64,000 bases of DNA from Cinnamomum chago (taxonomy: Eukaryota; Streptophyta; Magnoliopsida; Laurales; Lauraceae). Under the pieces are notes generated by a model that did no database searches, was not told the DNA's origin, and was given only the letters and a program-made list of their open reading frames with translations. Positions within the stretch are counted from its first letter, which is position 1. Every line of letters starts with the position of its first letter. The stretch spans positions 125,585,501-125,649,500 of the forward strand of contig CP142451.1 in assembly GCA_038049695.1 (NCBI GenBank), in the 5' to 3' direction. Positions 30,151-41,199 of the stretch are shown here, one piece after another. The position numbers and the translations under genes were made by a program.

Positions 30151-30963
30151 AAAAGGAAGGAAAGTAGGGGAGAGAGACCTCGCTCGTTGACCTGGAAGAT
30201 CAGCCGTTGCGAACTTCTTTCTTCTCCTCCCCTTCTTCCTCTTCATCTTCCTCTCTCTCCCCCATTTTTCTGCTTTTTGTTTCTCCAAATCTTTCCGTAT
30301 GCGGGATTTTGGGCAAAACTCAGAAGGCAAGAGTCGAAGTATCTCACTATTAATTACTTGGGCCCTACTCACATTTGATTCATAAATTAAGATAAATTAA
30401 ATGTCCCACTATTAATTATAAGGGCCTTAGCCATATTTGAGCCCTGAACTGAAATAATTTAAATATCCCACTAATAATTACATTGGCCTTAGCCACATTT
30501 GATCCCTAAATTGAAATAAATTAAATGCCCACTAATAATTACATGGGCTCTACTCACATTTGATCCCTAAATTGAAATAAATTAAATGTCCCACTAATAA
30601 TTACATGAGTCCCTAGCCACATTTGAGACCTAAATTGAATTAAATTAAATGCCCCACTAATAATTACATGGGCTCTACTCACATTTGAGACCTAAATCGA
30701 AATAAATTAAATGTCCCATGAATAATTGCATGGTCCTAGCCACATTTGAGCTTTGAATTAATATAAATTAAATGCTGCACTAATAAGTACATGGGTCCTT
30801 TCCACATTTAACTCTGGTATATGTTTTATATTATATATATACACATTTATATGTTTCCGAAATGCAACTCCGAAATGTTTCGCTGAAAGTCTGAATCGAC
30901 CGAAATATTTCAGTTTGGTGGCCAAACTGAAAACCATCCGAAACAAATTTCTTAACTATGGCC
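29637..30963. mobile_element. Non-autonomous terminal-inverted-repeat element, 1.33 kb
   Basis: The ends are GGCATAGTTATTAAGTTCGA and, inverted, GGCCATAGTTAAGAAATTTG, both continuing to TTTGTTTCGGATG, giving about 30 bp of imperfect TIR. The inside holds the 271-bp tandem duplication, an A/T- and pyrimidine-rich part, and a 62-bp minisatellite, with no transposase. The element at 34772-35651 shares the CATAGTTATNAA...TTTCG end style. Superfamily is uncertain, possibly Mutator-like. Confidence 0.65.
30341..30805 (+). repeat. Minisatellite, about 62-bp unit, 7-8 copies
   Basis: The unit is CCCACTAATAATTACATGGG, then CCTAGCCACATTTGA, then CCCTAAATTGAAATAAATTAAATG. It recurs with small changes at roughly 60-62-bp steps from 30341 to 30805. 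Alternate copies carry GGCCTTAGCCACATTTG or GGCTCTACTCACATTTG, suggesting a higher-order two-unit amplification. Confidence 0.85.
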
Positions 30964-31774
30964 TGCACGAGCGGGAAGGTACAAAATGCGGGTTTTGGGA
31001 ATTTTTAATGGTTCTGGTATTTTCATTTTATCTGAAGGGGAGGTCTTCAACATGATGACTAGAGTTGTGAAATCTTGTGACCAACGTGCCTATAATTTGT
31101 GGATGTTACTTTTATTGGACTTAGGAAAACGTTTATTTTCCATTATTTTTGTTTTCGTTTTTGTTTTTATGCCGTTTTTTTCCTTCCTCGATTTCTTTGG
31201 GGGAGACGATTTTTGAATTCTAAGAAGTTTTCCTCTCTGTCCAATTCTCTTTGAGCATTCTGTTCTGACATATTTATGATTTTAGCTTTTCAACCCCTTC
31301 CGGCCTGTCAAATGTTTGCCCTTGTAACTTTGGTGCAGAATGTTGAATGTAGTTGCCAAGATGAGGCATAATAATTGTTCATCGTCTTGATCTTAGAGTT
31401 GGTCACTGACGGTCAAGATTGTATTTTGATTTTGCTTGGGATCCTTTTTGGTACAGTTTCAATATATTAAGAATTGTGTTTTTCATGTTATTATTTTGTT
31501 CTTTTTTTATAACACAAAATGCCCTCTAAATTGATATTTTTTGTGCATCTTATTTCTTTATGATTCAGTGTGTGCATGTTTTGTTCTTGGTTTTGCTATC
31601 TTCACAGAAATGCATCACAGCATATGCATGCTTTGTAGCTTGCTTAATCTTTTGTCCTCATATAATTGAAGGGGAGTACACTTCATAGTCTGACTGAAAT
31701 AGCTGCCATGCCCATATCCTTTAATTTACTTCCGTGCCCACATCTTTTTGGGTGCCCACTTCATAGTCTCTCTG

Positions 31775-31813
<39 letters not shown>

Positions 31814-32670
31814 CTCAATTTTCATATGCATGATTGTGTTTCAGATAGCTATGAACATGGCTACCTTTCTTCATGATGCTTAATTTATGAAATAATCATT
31901 AAATATGAATAATGATTTATTTCATGGATTGGTGCACACATTGTAATCTTTAAGTTCTTTACATTTATTTCATCATCTCCCTCTATTTGATTTCATACAT
32001 TTTGATTGTTTCCCTTAGCAAACCCTTTAGGGCCGGTTTGGTAATTTACTTTTAAAATAAAGTGGAATGAAGTGAAATAAAAATAGGGAATAAAATATAA
32101 GTGAGTTATGATGGTATTTTGTTTTTAGTTCTTTGGAATGAAATATTTTTGACTCTTTGTATGGGGAAATGGAGTTTGTTTTTTTTTTTTTTTAGTGAAT
32201 AAAGGTAGTTGCTTTTTGACTTTTTTTGGAAAAGATGGAGGGAGTTTTGTTAATAAGTGCTTTTGATTTGATGTTTAACTTGACTTGACTACACTTGACT
32301 TGATAAGTAAAATTACCTATCTTCCATATACTTGGATGCAACATGTCAGTATCCTCAGTAAATCTTCTGGACAAAGTAGCTGGATCATTCATTAGGCTGC
32401 CATATGCCGGGACTTTTATTTTTTAATTTTCCCTTTTTTCCCATTTTGATTGAGATGAGGTTTTTTTTTTTTTTTTTTTTCCTTGTGATTGATAAATTTT
32501 CAAGTTGTTTTTCTTAACATGCCCAAGCCTATCTACTCCCACATGCACTTGCATGTTGGTTTGTGGAAGATTCTAACATGTAGGTAACCTAAATATATTC
32601 TAGACAAAATAAGCTAGGCACTCTTAAGTGGATGGTTGACCTTTAATTCTCGTTGTTTTTGTATATCTGT
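30964..32670. other. No gene recognised
   Basis: AT-rich DNA with a CT/TA microsatellite at about 31768-31812 and a 22-base T run near 32461. A fragment related to the Harbinger-like MITE family (AGTGGAATGAAGTGAAATA) is suggested at about 32032-32170. Confidence 0.4.
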
Positions 32671-32830
32671 AGCCTACCTGATGAGTTGCTCCGTTCCATT
32701 TTGAGGATGGGCGACCAACTTGATTGTTCATTAAGCTGTTTGGATCTTGCAGATGTGGCTTATGCCCTCATTTGTGTATACCATTAGTGAGACCCGAAAG
32801 CTGTGGGCTGCGTCGGTTAAGCATCTGCTT
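32671..32830 (+). pseudogene. F-box-like exon remnant
   Basis: Directly after an acceptor-like CTGTAG, the DNA reads LPDELLRSILRM, then GDQLDCSLSCLDLADVAYAL, the pattern of an F-box motif opening. The frame ends at a TAG near 32788. In another frame the sequence continues ETRKLWAASVKHLLIAK, a plausible continuation of an F-box protein, implying a one- or two-base frameshift. No start codon or downstream exons can be joined with confidence. I take it as a fragment of an unidentified F-box-type gene. Confidence 0.4.
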
Positions 32831-34170
32831 ATAGCCAAGTATATTAATCAACACAAATTAATTGATATCAACTAGTTTGCATGTGGTCTATCTGGGCATT
32901 TGAGGTAGTTTGTGCCTGAGAACTAAACATCTATGTCTGTCTGGTAATTTTCATCTGTCTACTGATTTTTACTAGATTGTTGGCTTGTTATACTGAAATC
33001 TGGTCCATGGTATCTGTTGAATAAGGTTTCTGTACCCAACGCTTGCACTCTGGGAGCACATATTCGTGCTTGCCTCGTATTCTTTGCAGCTTATTCCCTT
33101 CTTCTGGTCTCTTTACCAAGTTCTGGTCAGCTAAGTGGATTATTATTATTATTTGGGTACTGGCGGTCTTATTATCAAGATAACCTGTGTGCTGTTGTCA
33201 GTGTATAGTATTTTGGACTGACTTCGATCTTACATAACTTAAGTTGGGTTTCCCCAAGTCTTTCACTTCACTTTATAATTTAAAACGTATTAGCGCTGCA
33301 GAACCTTTTTTCCTCTTCAATTTGTAGTTTTAACCCTGCTATCAAAATCATTGTCGAAGTGTTGCATTTTTCTTCCAGTTCATAATTTTCTAGGGACAAG
33401 CTCTATGATTATACCATTGTGTTGTACATTTGCAACTATTCAATGTTTGTTTTCCATTAGAGTCTCCCCCTTCGGTTGAGCAATGGATCAGATTGGTCAC
33501 TCTGGACCCATGGGGATAAATTCTAGTTGATAAACATTATTGGACTTCTTTCTGCTGCTAACTTATCATATATCGGCTTGCCAATTGAAAGCTATGAGAC
33601 GGCAAAAAAGGTCCCTGTTCTTTCATTTTCTTTCACCTGATTAAAACCGGTAACTGAGGGTGCCATTTTTGCCAAATATTTCTGATCTCAGCTTTTGGGA
33701 TTTGTCCTATGCCTGACATGTGATTAATTTGTAGATTTGATTTTTGTAGAAGTTAATATTATGATTTTACTGGGCTTTTCTTTGACAAGCTTCATTTTAT
33801 TTCAATGCTGCCTTCAGAGTTATGAGTAGTGTTCATGGAACTTCTTACTGGGTATTTATTACATGTAACTATTGGTCCGTTTTCAAAATTCCTGTTCCAG
33901 TGGCTAGAGAACTCCAAAAACTTCGAAGAGATTCTTTTTTAATGATAAAAGGAGAGGAGGAAGTAGCTCAATAAAATGTAAGGATTGAGAAACAGAGGTT
34001 GGTTGTAGGAAATTGATTTGGAAACAAAAGGGACTGTTATTAGTCATATGGTGGTGGATTTTGGGACTTCAGGAAGAGGAGCTGTGGAACGAGCATGGTT
34101 ATCTTGGCCAAGTAAGGAAAGGGTGGAGGAAATATGGGCTCATATATTGGATGGAAAATATCTAGAAACT
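32831..34170. other. No gene recognised
   Basis: I see no domain, repeat array or element ends in this stretch. Confidence 0.4.
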
Positions 34171-34179
34171 GGATGGAGC

Positions 34180-34580
34180 AGTACAAGTGGCATCATGTGT
34201 TTGATTGTGGGAGCAATCTTTTTGTTGGACAGGATATAGTCTGATCTTTTTTATTTTTTTATTTATTTTAGATGGATTCTCTTGGCACCGAAAGGCCTTA
34301 TTCTTCTCATAAACCCCTATAGTCAATGTTTTTCGGTTAAGACACCAATGTATGGGCTATTATATGGATGAAAATAGTTGGAAATTGGATGCAGCAATAA
34401 ATTGAGCAGGAAAGGCGATTTAAGAAATGGTTGAGATTTGTTGGTTGAAGATGAGTCTCGTCTATTTTGGGAGGATTGGTGAATTATTATTGTGATCCTA
34501 ATTCCCAATACCTAAAAAGGCTATATTCCTTATTCAAATAAAAATAAACTTTGTAGAAATTGCAAAGAATATTGCCAATC
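34180..34580 (+). mobile_element. LINE 3'-region relic (tentative)
   Basis: Broken frames give SGIMCLIVGAIFLLD-like and RLFWEDWW-like pieces that recall the reverse-transcriptase-distal region of plant LINEs (W-x-D-x-W near the zf-RVT domain). At 34590-34605 a tRNA-like ACCGGTAGCTTAGTGGTGAGG follows with a GC/CA repeat. The evidence is weak. Confidence 0.3.
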
Positions 34581-34771
34581 CACCGGTAGCTTAGTGGTGA
34601 GGCACGCGCGTGCGTGCGCGCACACACACACATCCCTGGTTGTAGCGCTCATGGTAAGAAGGGGGTTTGTGTGAGGGCGTTTGGGGAAAATAGTTTGGAG
34701 TCTTTTTTTTTGGAAGATGGAGCCTAAGTTTTAGATGTGATCTGTTTGACAATGAGATTGACGTTGTGGAG

Positions 34772-35651
34772 CATAGTTGTCAATTTCGTTTCGGACTCCA
34801 TTTCAATCTGGCCTCCAAAATGAAATCTTTTGGCCAATTCAGAATTTTTGTGAAATGTTTCGGAAAATAAATGAAATCAATACATACACACACATATAGA
34901 GGGATAGAAGGGACCATTTAGAAAAAAGGCATAGAAGGTGGTCTTCACAATCTTATAGTGAAGGTCTACTGAGGACCACCTAGTGGGGCCCACCTTATGA
35001 CCAATCCAAAATGGATCACACATACACAACCCCCCTATAGTCACCAAATCCCATGGATTTGCACGGATCCAAATGGACTGTACAGTTGGATTGTGGGTGA
35101 ATTTTGTTGTTTGATATAAAGCCGTTAAAACTTGTGGACCACGGATGAAGATGTTAGAGATATTAGATTGACTTTTAAATTTGATATCTAGGTTGGCCTC
35201 ACTTGGATCTTTCGATCCAGCTGTCCCATGATCTGTGGGGTCCCAAGGTGGGCCCCACTAGTTGGTCATCGTTGTAAGATTGTAAGGACCGTCCTCACAG
35301 GACCATTACTCATATATATATATGTCTATATATAAAAGATATAATTGATGCATTTAATTCATTATGATAAAACAATATTATAGTTTATAACATTAAAGTA
35401 TAACATTTAAGCACATTCCTTACCACAATAAAGTTTAAACACAGTTTTCACAACAATAAAAGTTAACAACCTTTAAGTCTAAAGTTTAGACGCATTCCTC
35501 ACAATATTTCAGAAATTTCGGTCAATTTTGGCTGAAATTGACCCAAGTCAAACTGAAAAGTTATAATATGCATTTCATGTTGGGTCCATGGCCCTAACAA
35601 ATTTTTTCGGCCTTTTCGTCCTAAACGAAATGAAATGATATTGATAACTAT
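34772..35651. mobile_element. Terminal-inverted-repeat element with nested MITE
   Basis: The ends are CATAGTTGTCAATTTCGTTT and, inverted, CATAGTTATCAATATCATTT, enclosing about 880 bp without coding sequence. The flanks GTTGTGGAG and GTGGTGGAG look like a 9-bp target duplication with one mismatch, which would fit a Mutator-like element. The middle (about 34920-35315) is a separate insert whose own ends, near AGAAGGTGGTCTTCACAATC and GTAAGATTGTAAGGACCGTC, are inverted to each other. Confidence 0.65.
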
Positions 35652-35699
35652 GTGGTGGAGTCATGACTCACGAGTTTGGTTGTAGAGTTTTTTATTTTT

Positions 35700-36320
35700 T
35701 ATTTTTTGGTGGTTGTTCCCACCAAGCACTGGTGCTCACGATGAGGTGAGCACTGTTTGGGGTGATAGAGGCTTGAATCATCATCCCGACCACTTTAATC
35801 AACAGCCTACAAGTTTTTTGACACAGTTGATCAACGGTCCAATCCATTTGGATGGGTGCCAAACCCGAGATCGGGAACTATCAGTGGTGTTCTTGTTTTA
35901 TGGTCCACTTGGATGGATCACAGGTGGGCCCCACTAGGTATTTAGGCACTGGTCCTCACCTAAAGGTTTTCCACACACACACACACAAACTGTGAGAAGT
36001 TGAGTATTTGTGATGTTTCGACCTTTTTATGTAAGGCTACTCCTGTAAACCCTTGTGATCCATATACTAAAATTTGCCTTAGTATCTTTCACCTGAAAAA
36101 GGAAACATTATATTTCAAACATATGCTTTCTTTGTAGGGAAGAGGGGGTTTTGATCCTTTGTTTATTGCAAATAGTTGTCTTTGGAACTTGCTTGATCTC
36201 TTTTCAATTGCTTGAGTTCCCTATCCTTTTTCTGGAGCCTCATGGATGGGTGGTCTCAAGGGCCCTTCAGAACAAGATATGTAGAACATGGTTCTACTTG
36301 CTGTGTCTTGGTTTTTGTTA
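35700..36320. other. No gene recognised; possible GTGGGCCCCAC-rich repeat
   Basis: The part 35710-35965 starts CACCAAGCACTGGTGCTCAC and ends GCACTGGTCCTCACC, suggesting another non-autonomous repeat with a GTGGGCCCCAC motif inside. A short CA microsatellite follows. Nothing else is seen. Confidence 0.4.
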
Positions 36321-36332
36321 GGAGGGAAATTA

Positions 36333-36420
36333 CCGAATCCCGTAGCACAGTTGAAGGTGGTCATTATTGCACCCATGAGGTTGCGTGTTCTCGGTCATGT
36401 TACCTATCAAAAGAAGTCCT
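36333..36420 (+). mobile_element. Degenerate SINE head
   Basis: CCCGTAGCACAGTTGAAGG matches the A-box part of the SINE at 25745, and a weak B-box-like TGCGTGTTCTCGGTC lies about 40 bp later. Confidence 0.45.
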
Positions 36421-36529
36421 ATTGTCAAATGGAGCTTAGAGGAAAAAGAATTTCAGACAGTTTTAAATTCTGACCTTGATGGAAGTTAGTTGGAATCCTT
36501 AGAAAAGCAATATGTTGCTGATATTGAAT

Positions 36530-36860
36530 GAAGATGATACCCTCCAAATGGGTGGCTTAAGTTAAATATTGATGGTTTGTTTTATAGGGAATTGAGTTTG
36601 TTAATACCGGCTATAATTGATGGTGAATGATGTTGGAGCTTCCTGTCTTTATAGTTGAAATGCTTGCTTGCGAGGAAGGCTTATAAGGGTATACAAGTTC
36701 TTTTTCTTTGTCCATTAGTGGTGGAATGGAAGGGGACTCGACAAATGTCATAAGCTAGGCAAGTTATAAAGAAATGGTCTCATTCAGATTTGGTTGGGAT
36801 TTGCAGAAATTCAGGAGCTATTTTCATGGATGAATATTGTGTTCTATAGATATCCTTGTC
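36530..36860 (+). mobile_element. LINE RNase H-like remnant
   Basis: The pieces PPNGWLKLNIDG, LLACEEGL and EGDSTNVI appear in order, as in the RNase H-like domain at the C-terminus of plant LINE ORF2. Stops and frame changes separate them. Confidence 0.65.
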
Positions 36861-37224
36861 TCTTAAAAAAACCATAAGCAGCTGGTAGGCTAAATATCCA
36901 GAGCTCTATATTGTACATGAAAGTAAGGCCTTATTGGTAAAATGCTAATAAAAGCCTGATTTTTAGGATACCAGTGTCACTTTCTATTGTGGTCTTCTGG
37001 AAGGAAAAGGAGCGAACTGATTGGCTAGATTGGGCTTTTATTAGAAATTCAGATATATATGGAATGGTAATGTAGCTGAACGTAGATTTTTGTTACTATT
37101 TTTACTTATGTCCATGCTTCCTATGGGTCTACTATGTATACTATTCATCCTAAATAAATTTCCTTTTGTTCTAAACAAGTGTAAGTATTGGTTACATGGA
37201 CTTCTGTTGTAATGCCTTTTCTAG

Positions 37225-37316
37225 GTCCAGCTTGCAAATGAGATGATCTCAACCTACCATGCAAAACAGCTTTGTGTGGCAGGGATACCACCAGGGGAAG
37301 ACTTGCTTCAAAATAG
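37225..37316 (+). other. Isolated exon-like open segment, family unknown
   Basis: This 92-bp stretch lies between TTTTCTAG and AG/GTTAGA and is open as VQLANEMISTYHAKQLCV, then AGIPPGEDLLQN. Composition and splice borders look like a true exon. I do not recognise the protein. Other isolated candidates on the same strand are 41511-41543 (ECLAVTYEEIR, bordered by AAACAG and GTAATT) and a segment ending at a GTAAGT near 41957 (LDQFDIISGDIFRKWG). They could be parts of one decayed or long-intron gene. Confidence 0.35.
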
Positions 37317-37319
37317 GTT

Positions 37320-38180
37320 AGACTTTATAAATACAACCAGCAATACTAATCATTTGGTAATCTTTGATGGCAGCAGAACCTCCTTTATTTAGTTTTTAGG
37401 GGAATGAAAGTGACACCCAATTGTATCGAAGGATGATCATGCTCTGCGAATTCCGAGACTCAAATCCCACATCATGAGATCACATCCCATAATGTTTCAC
37501 ATGTGTTTTTTGATGAGAGAGTGAACTTGCAATTAGGATGGAGGGTGGCCAACTACAGAAATTGGAGGTGCTGCGGTGTATAAATGAAGACCTTCCAGTG
37601 ACATACGTGGTTGCTATCTTATTACTACAAGAAATGGATTCAGGATAGCTAACTACAAAGTTCTCCAGGTTTCTTAGTTGGGTTCGGTAGTGCAGTGGAT
37701 CAAAAGAAAGCTGTCCATCCAGAAGACGTAATTGTTTTACTTTCATGTTAGGCAGCCCTTTATAACTTCCCATTTTTATTTTCCTTCTCTTTCAGCTGAC
37801 CCTACTGTGTTGTAAAGCAGTGCTTAGAAACTCACAATTCAGGCTTGAATCCACGTCACAAGGTTTGGTCAACAAGTCAGGGTCAAGTCTCACTTAACTC
37901 AATTTTTAATGAGATTTTGTCTTTACATTTATTCTTTATATATAATCAGGAAAAATGAAAAAAAGCAGCACATAAAAACAGAAAAAGAAGGGAAAAAAGA
38001 TAGAAGTTATAAGGAAGATTACATGTGAATCTACAATGAAATAGACTATGATGCACATATACATCATAGATACGGCAAGGACATGGATTTTACACAAAAA
38101 AGTGAGGTATTGGGTAAGATACGTTGCCTATTTTGAAGTATCCGTGCATCATGACTCTGACATTCTAATGCGTCAAAGCC
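37320..38180. other. No gene recognised
   Basis: I find no coding homology or element ends. Confidence 0.4.
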
Positions 38181-38189
38181 ATTGTTGAT

Positions 38190-38460
38190 ATTTCCATAAA
38201 ATTTAATAACTAAAATCATATCTAGTGATCAACAGTTAAGTTTCAGTATAACAACTTTTTCAATTATCAATTGTCAGGAGTCAACAATCAACATTATCAA
38301 GGGATCATTCTTTTCCATATCCTAATTTCATATCCATATCATTTAATAACTAAAATCATATCAAGCGATTGACGGTTAGTTAAGTTTCAACTTAACCAAT
38401 TTTTTAAAGTATCGACCGTGGATTTTCAGGAGTCAACAATCAACAATATTTCTTTTCCAC
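38190..38460 (+). repeat. About 150-bp imperfect tandem duplication
   Basis: ATTTAATAACTAAAATCATATC occurs at about 38199 and 38343, and CAGGAGTCAACAATCAACA at about 38275 and 38429, in the same order. A further loosely repeated pair follows at 38570-38720 (TTTAACATCAGT...AAGTC). Confidence 0.75.
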
Positions 38461-38719
38461 AAATCCAAATTATGAAGATTCTATTTCAAGGAGCTTATTC
38501 GATTGTGACATAATTCATCGTTTTTGCCCACCATGGACCTTTCCAATCTCAGCGAGGTAAAACATTGTGTATGTTTTTGGAGACTTTAACATCAGTATAC
38601 TAAGTCCCTCACTTCTATTTCTCCTCAACAGCATCCTAATATCAAAAAGGCCATCCAGCAAGTATAATGTTTCTAAAGAATTTAACATCAGTTTAATTAA
38701 GTCTCTTTCTTCTATATCC

Positions 38720-40300
38720 CCTCAATTGGACTAACTTCTCTAAAGTGTAGGAATAACTCTCCCTCTTCAAAACTTACGGCCATTGGTGCGCTGGTACTTG
38801 AGTGTTCAACCTGCCCAGATCATTCTTTCCATTGTATCTTTATGAACGACCTGCTTCTCTAGGTCACTTCAAAAGGTCATAACTAGATGTCAACTTGGTG
38901 ATGTTGTATTGCATGAGGACGTGTCTTCTTTTCCTTCGTTTTGCTTTAACCTTCTCTTCTTTGTACATATTTAATCAAATGTGCTCAAACTCCTCTCTCA
39001 TCTGGAGGAGGAACTATTTTGGCTCAAGATGTGTGGCTGTTCGTTGAAGCTTTAGGAGTATCCAAACCATGGTCTGTCTACCAAGTAACTACAATTGAAA
39101 GTATGAAAATAACTGTGTCAAACAAATGCCAACAAAAATAGATGAACTATAACAACTATTCGCTCATGAGTTCATCTTTTTTAATTATGTGTTGCTAGTC
39201 TTGCGCAACTGTACATCACTGTTTTAGTCCCAAATTCTGCAAGACCAATAATTTATCAACCTAGCAACAAACTTTAAATTAATTCAGATTTATAAGAGAA
39301 TTTTTGTGCAAAAATATGGAACTTCTATAAACAATAATAATATAAACTTGTACACATAGTTTTGTGAAGGTTTAAATCTACCTGCTCTTCTCTAGGTTAG
39401 TTTTTCTTGTATTTACAAGTCATGAATATCAGGATCCTTGTGAGCTCAGGAGTTATCCTCATGATTCAATAATAGGGTTTAATAGCCAGCTGCATGCAAA
39501 TCAGAGTGGGCAGTACTAACCCATCTGTTGCTTCTGATCTTCCAATCCTGTCTATACTGTTGTTCATCATTTCAGCCAGCCTCAAGGATGGATATTTAGA
39601 ATTTAATTTCATATTCTTTTTGTACTAGAGGCGAAATTCCACAGCAAATCATTTGCTGTCCCCATTTGAATGAACTTTTTTTCAGCTGTTGATTTTTGGA
39701 GTCTGATATTTCCCAACTTACTGTATGGAAAAAAAAAAGAGTTTTTTTGCCCCCTGATGATCCATTACCTAGTGCCAACTAGAAATTGGAGAGAGAGAGA
39801 GAGTTTCTGACATTTTAATATTTGACACTGTTAACTGCTAAAGAAACACTGAAATCAAATACCGTGTCAAATGAGTCTGCTAATCAAAGTCATAGGGCTG
39901 CTGAGTTGCATAGTGAATCACTGGAGGATTGGTGTTGATTCTGTGGGGAAGAAAGAATGAAAGGGATGGAGGAGGTATAGGCGCCGGCGGTGAAAGAATG
40001 CTAGGCATGGAGAATTATCATTTTGATGTCTTGGAAGAAATATTGTCTGCTTAGCGAATAACTGTGGGGATTGGGGATGAATAAGATTGCAAGAGATGGC
40101 GAACATATAGGTGATGGAAGAATGCAGGGCATGAAGAAGACTGGTGTTATTTTTTGATGGCGTGGGACTTGGGAGACTCTGCAAACCAAGTTCTCAAGTT
40201 GACTTCGTCGCACCTGTTAAAGCAGATGTGCCAAGTGGGGGAATCTCTATTGTTCATGAGCTTTAAGGGCTGGTTGGCAAGGCATCCTCTGCAGGCTTCT
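38720..40300. other. No gene recognised
   Basis: AT-rich DNA with short open frames but no recognised domain or element ends. Confidence 0.4.
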
Positions 40301-40305
40301 TTCCC

Positions 40306-40770
40306 TTGTCTTTTCTACGTGTGCTGAAAACCAAGTGTGTGTGTTGCAGTGTCTGGAGAGATGAAAAGTGTGTTTGGAACCTCTCTTTCCATCAAAACCT
40401 TATTGATATTGACGCATTTCAGTTGGAAGCTCTGCTAAAATCTGTCCAGCCGATCTACATCCCAAATGGTGGGCAGGGTAGGTGGATTTGGATAATTCAT
40501 AGTGACGGAACTTCATTTATAAAATTTTCATTATAATATTGTATGGTGAGGGAGGCAATCTGAGAGCGGCTCTCTTCCTTTGGTGACTTACTGGGTGGAC
40601 CTCCAGGGCAATGTTTTAAGAATGGATAATCTTTGGAAGCAACAAAGTATTGTTGGTAACCTTTCCCTGTAATGGATGTTGAATCTATCAATCATCTCTT
40701 CTGATGCCTAGTTGCCTGCTTTATGTGGAACTAGATGCTCTCTGACTGCACATGGTGTCCCCAAATTAGA
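40306..40770 (+). mobile_element. LINE 3' fragment (post-RT region and zf-RVT)
   Basis: The open part reads VWNLSFHQNLIDIDAFQLEA, LLKSVQ, GRWIWIIHSDG, the conserved stretch between reverse transcriptase and zf-RVT in plant LINE ORF2. In the following 200 bases, broken frames give VESINHLF and LVACFMWN, the zf-RVT zinc-binding region. Stops interrupt it. It is the least decayed LINE fragment in the window. Confidence 0.75.
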
Positions 40771-40795
40771 TTTTGAGGCTCTGAGATTTGGTTAT

Positions 40796-41190
40796 GGTTA
40801 TCAGTCAAGATGCAGCGGGTTCATTTGGCTGCTTTCTGGCATTGGTGTGCTTTGAATAGTTTGGAAGCAGCGGAAGATGCTGTTTTGAGGCTAAGGGGAT
40901 TGGTGATGGCTGCCTGTACTGTAAATAGTACAGCATGACCATATTTTGTCTGCTTTCCTAAAATATTTTACGAATGCAGCAGATTCATTTGGCTGCTTTA
41001 TGGCATTGGTTATCGGTCAAAATGCAGCAGGGTCATTTGGCTGCTTACTAGCATTGGTGTGCTTTGAATAGTTTGGAAGCAATGGAATCTGCTGTTTGAG
41101 TCTAAGGAGAGTGGAGGCTGCCTCTACAGTAAAGAGCACTGCATGACCATATTTTGGCTGCTTTCCTAAAATATTTTAGGAATGCCAGTG
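40796..41190 (+). repeat. About 215-bp tandem duplication
   Basis: Two copies run from about 40796 and about 41008. Both contain GTTATCNGTCAANATGCAGC, TTCATTTGGCTGCTT, GTGTGCTTTGAATAGTTTGG, GCATGACCATATTTTG and CTGCTTTCCTAAAATATTTT in the same order, with many small differences. A partial third unit (GCAGCAGATTCATTTGGCTG) lies at the junction. Confidence 0.85.
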
Positions 41191-41199
41191 CAGGTGCTT

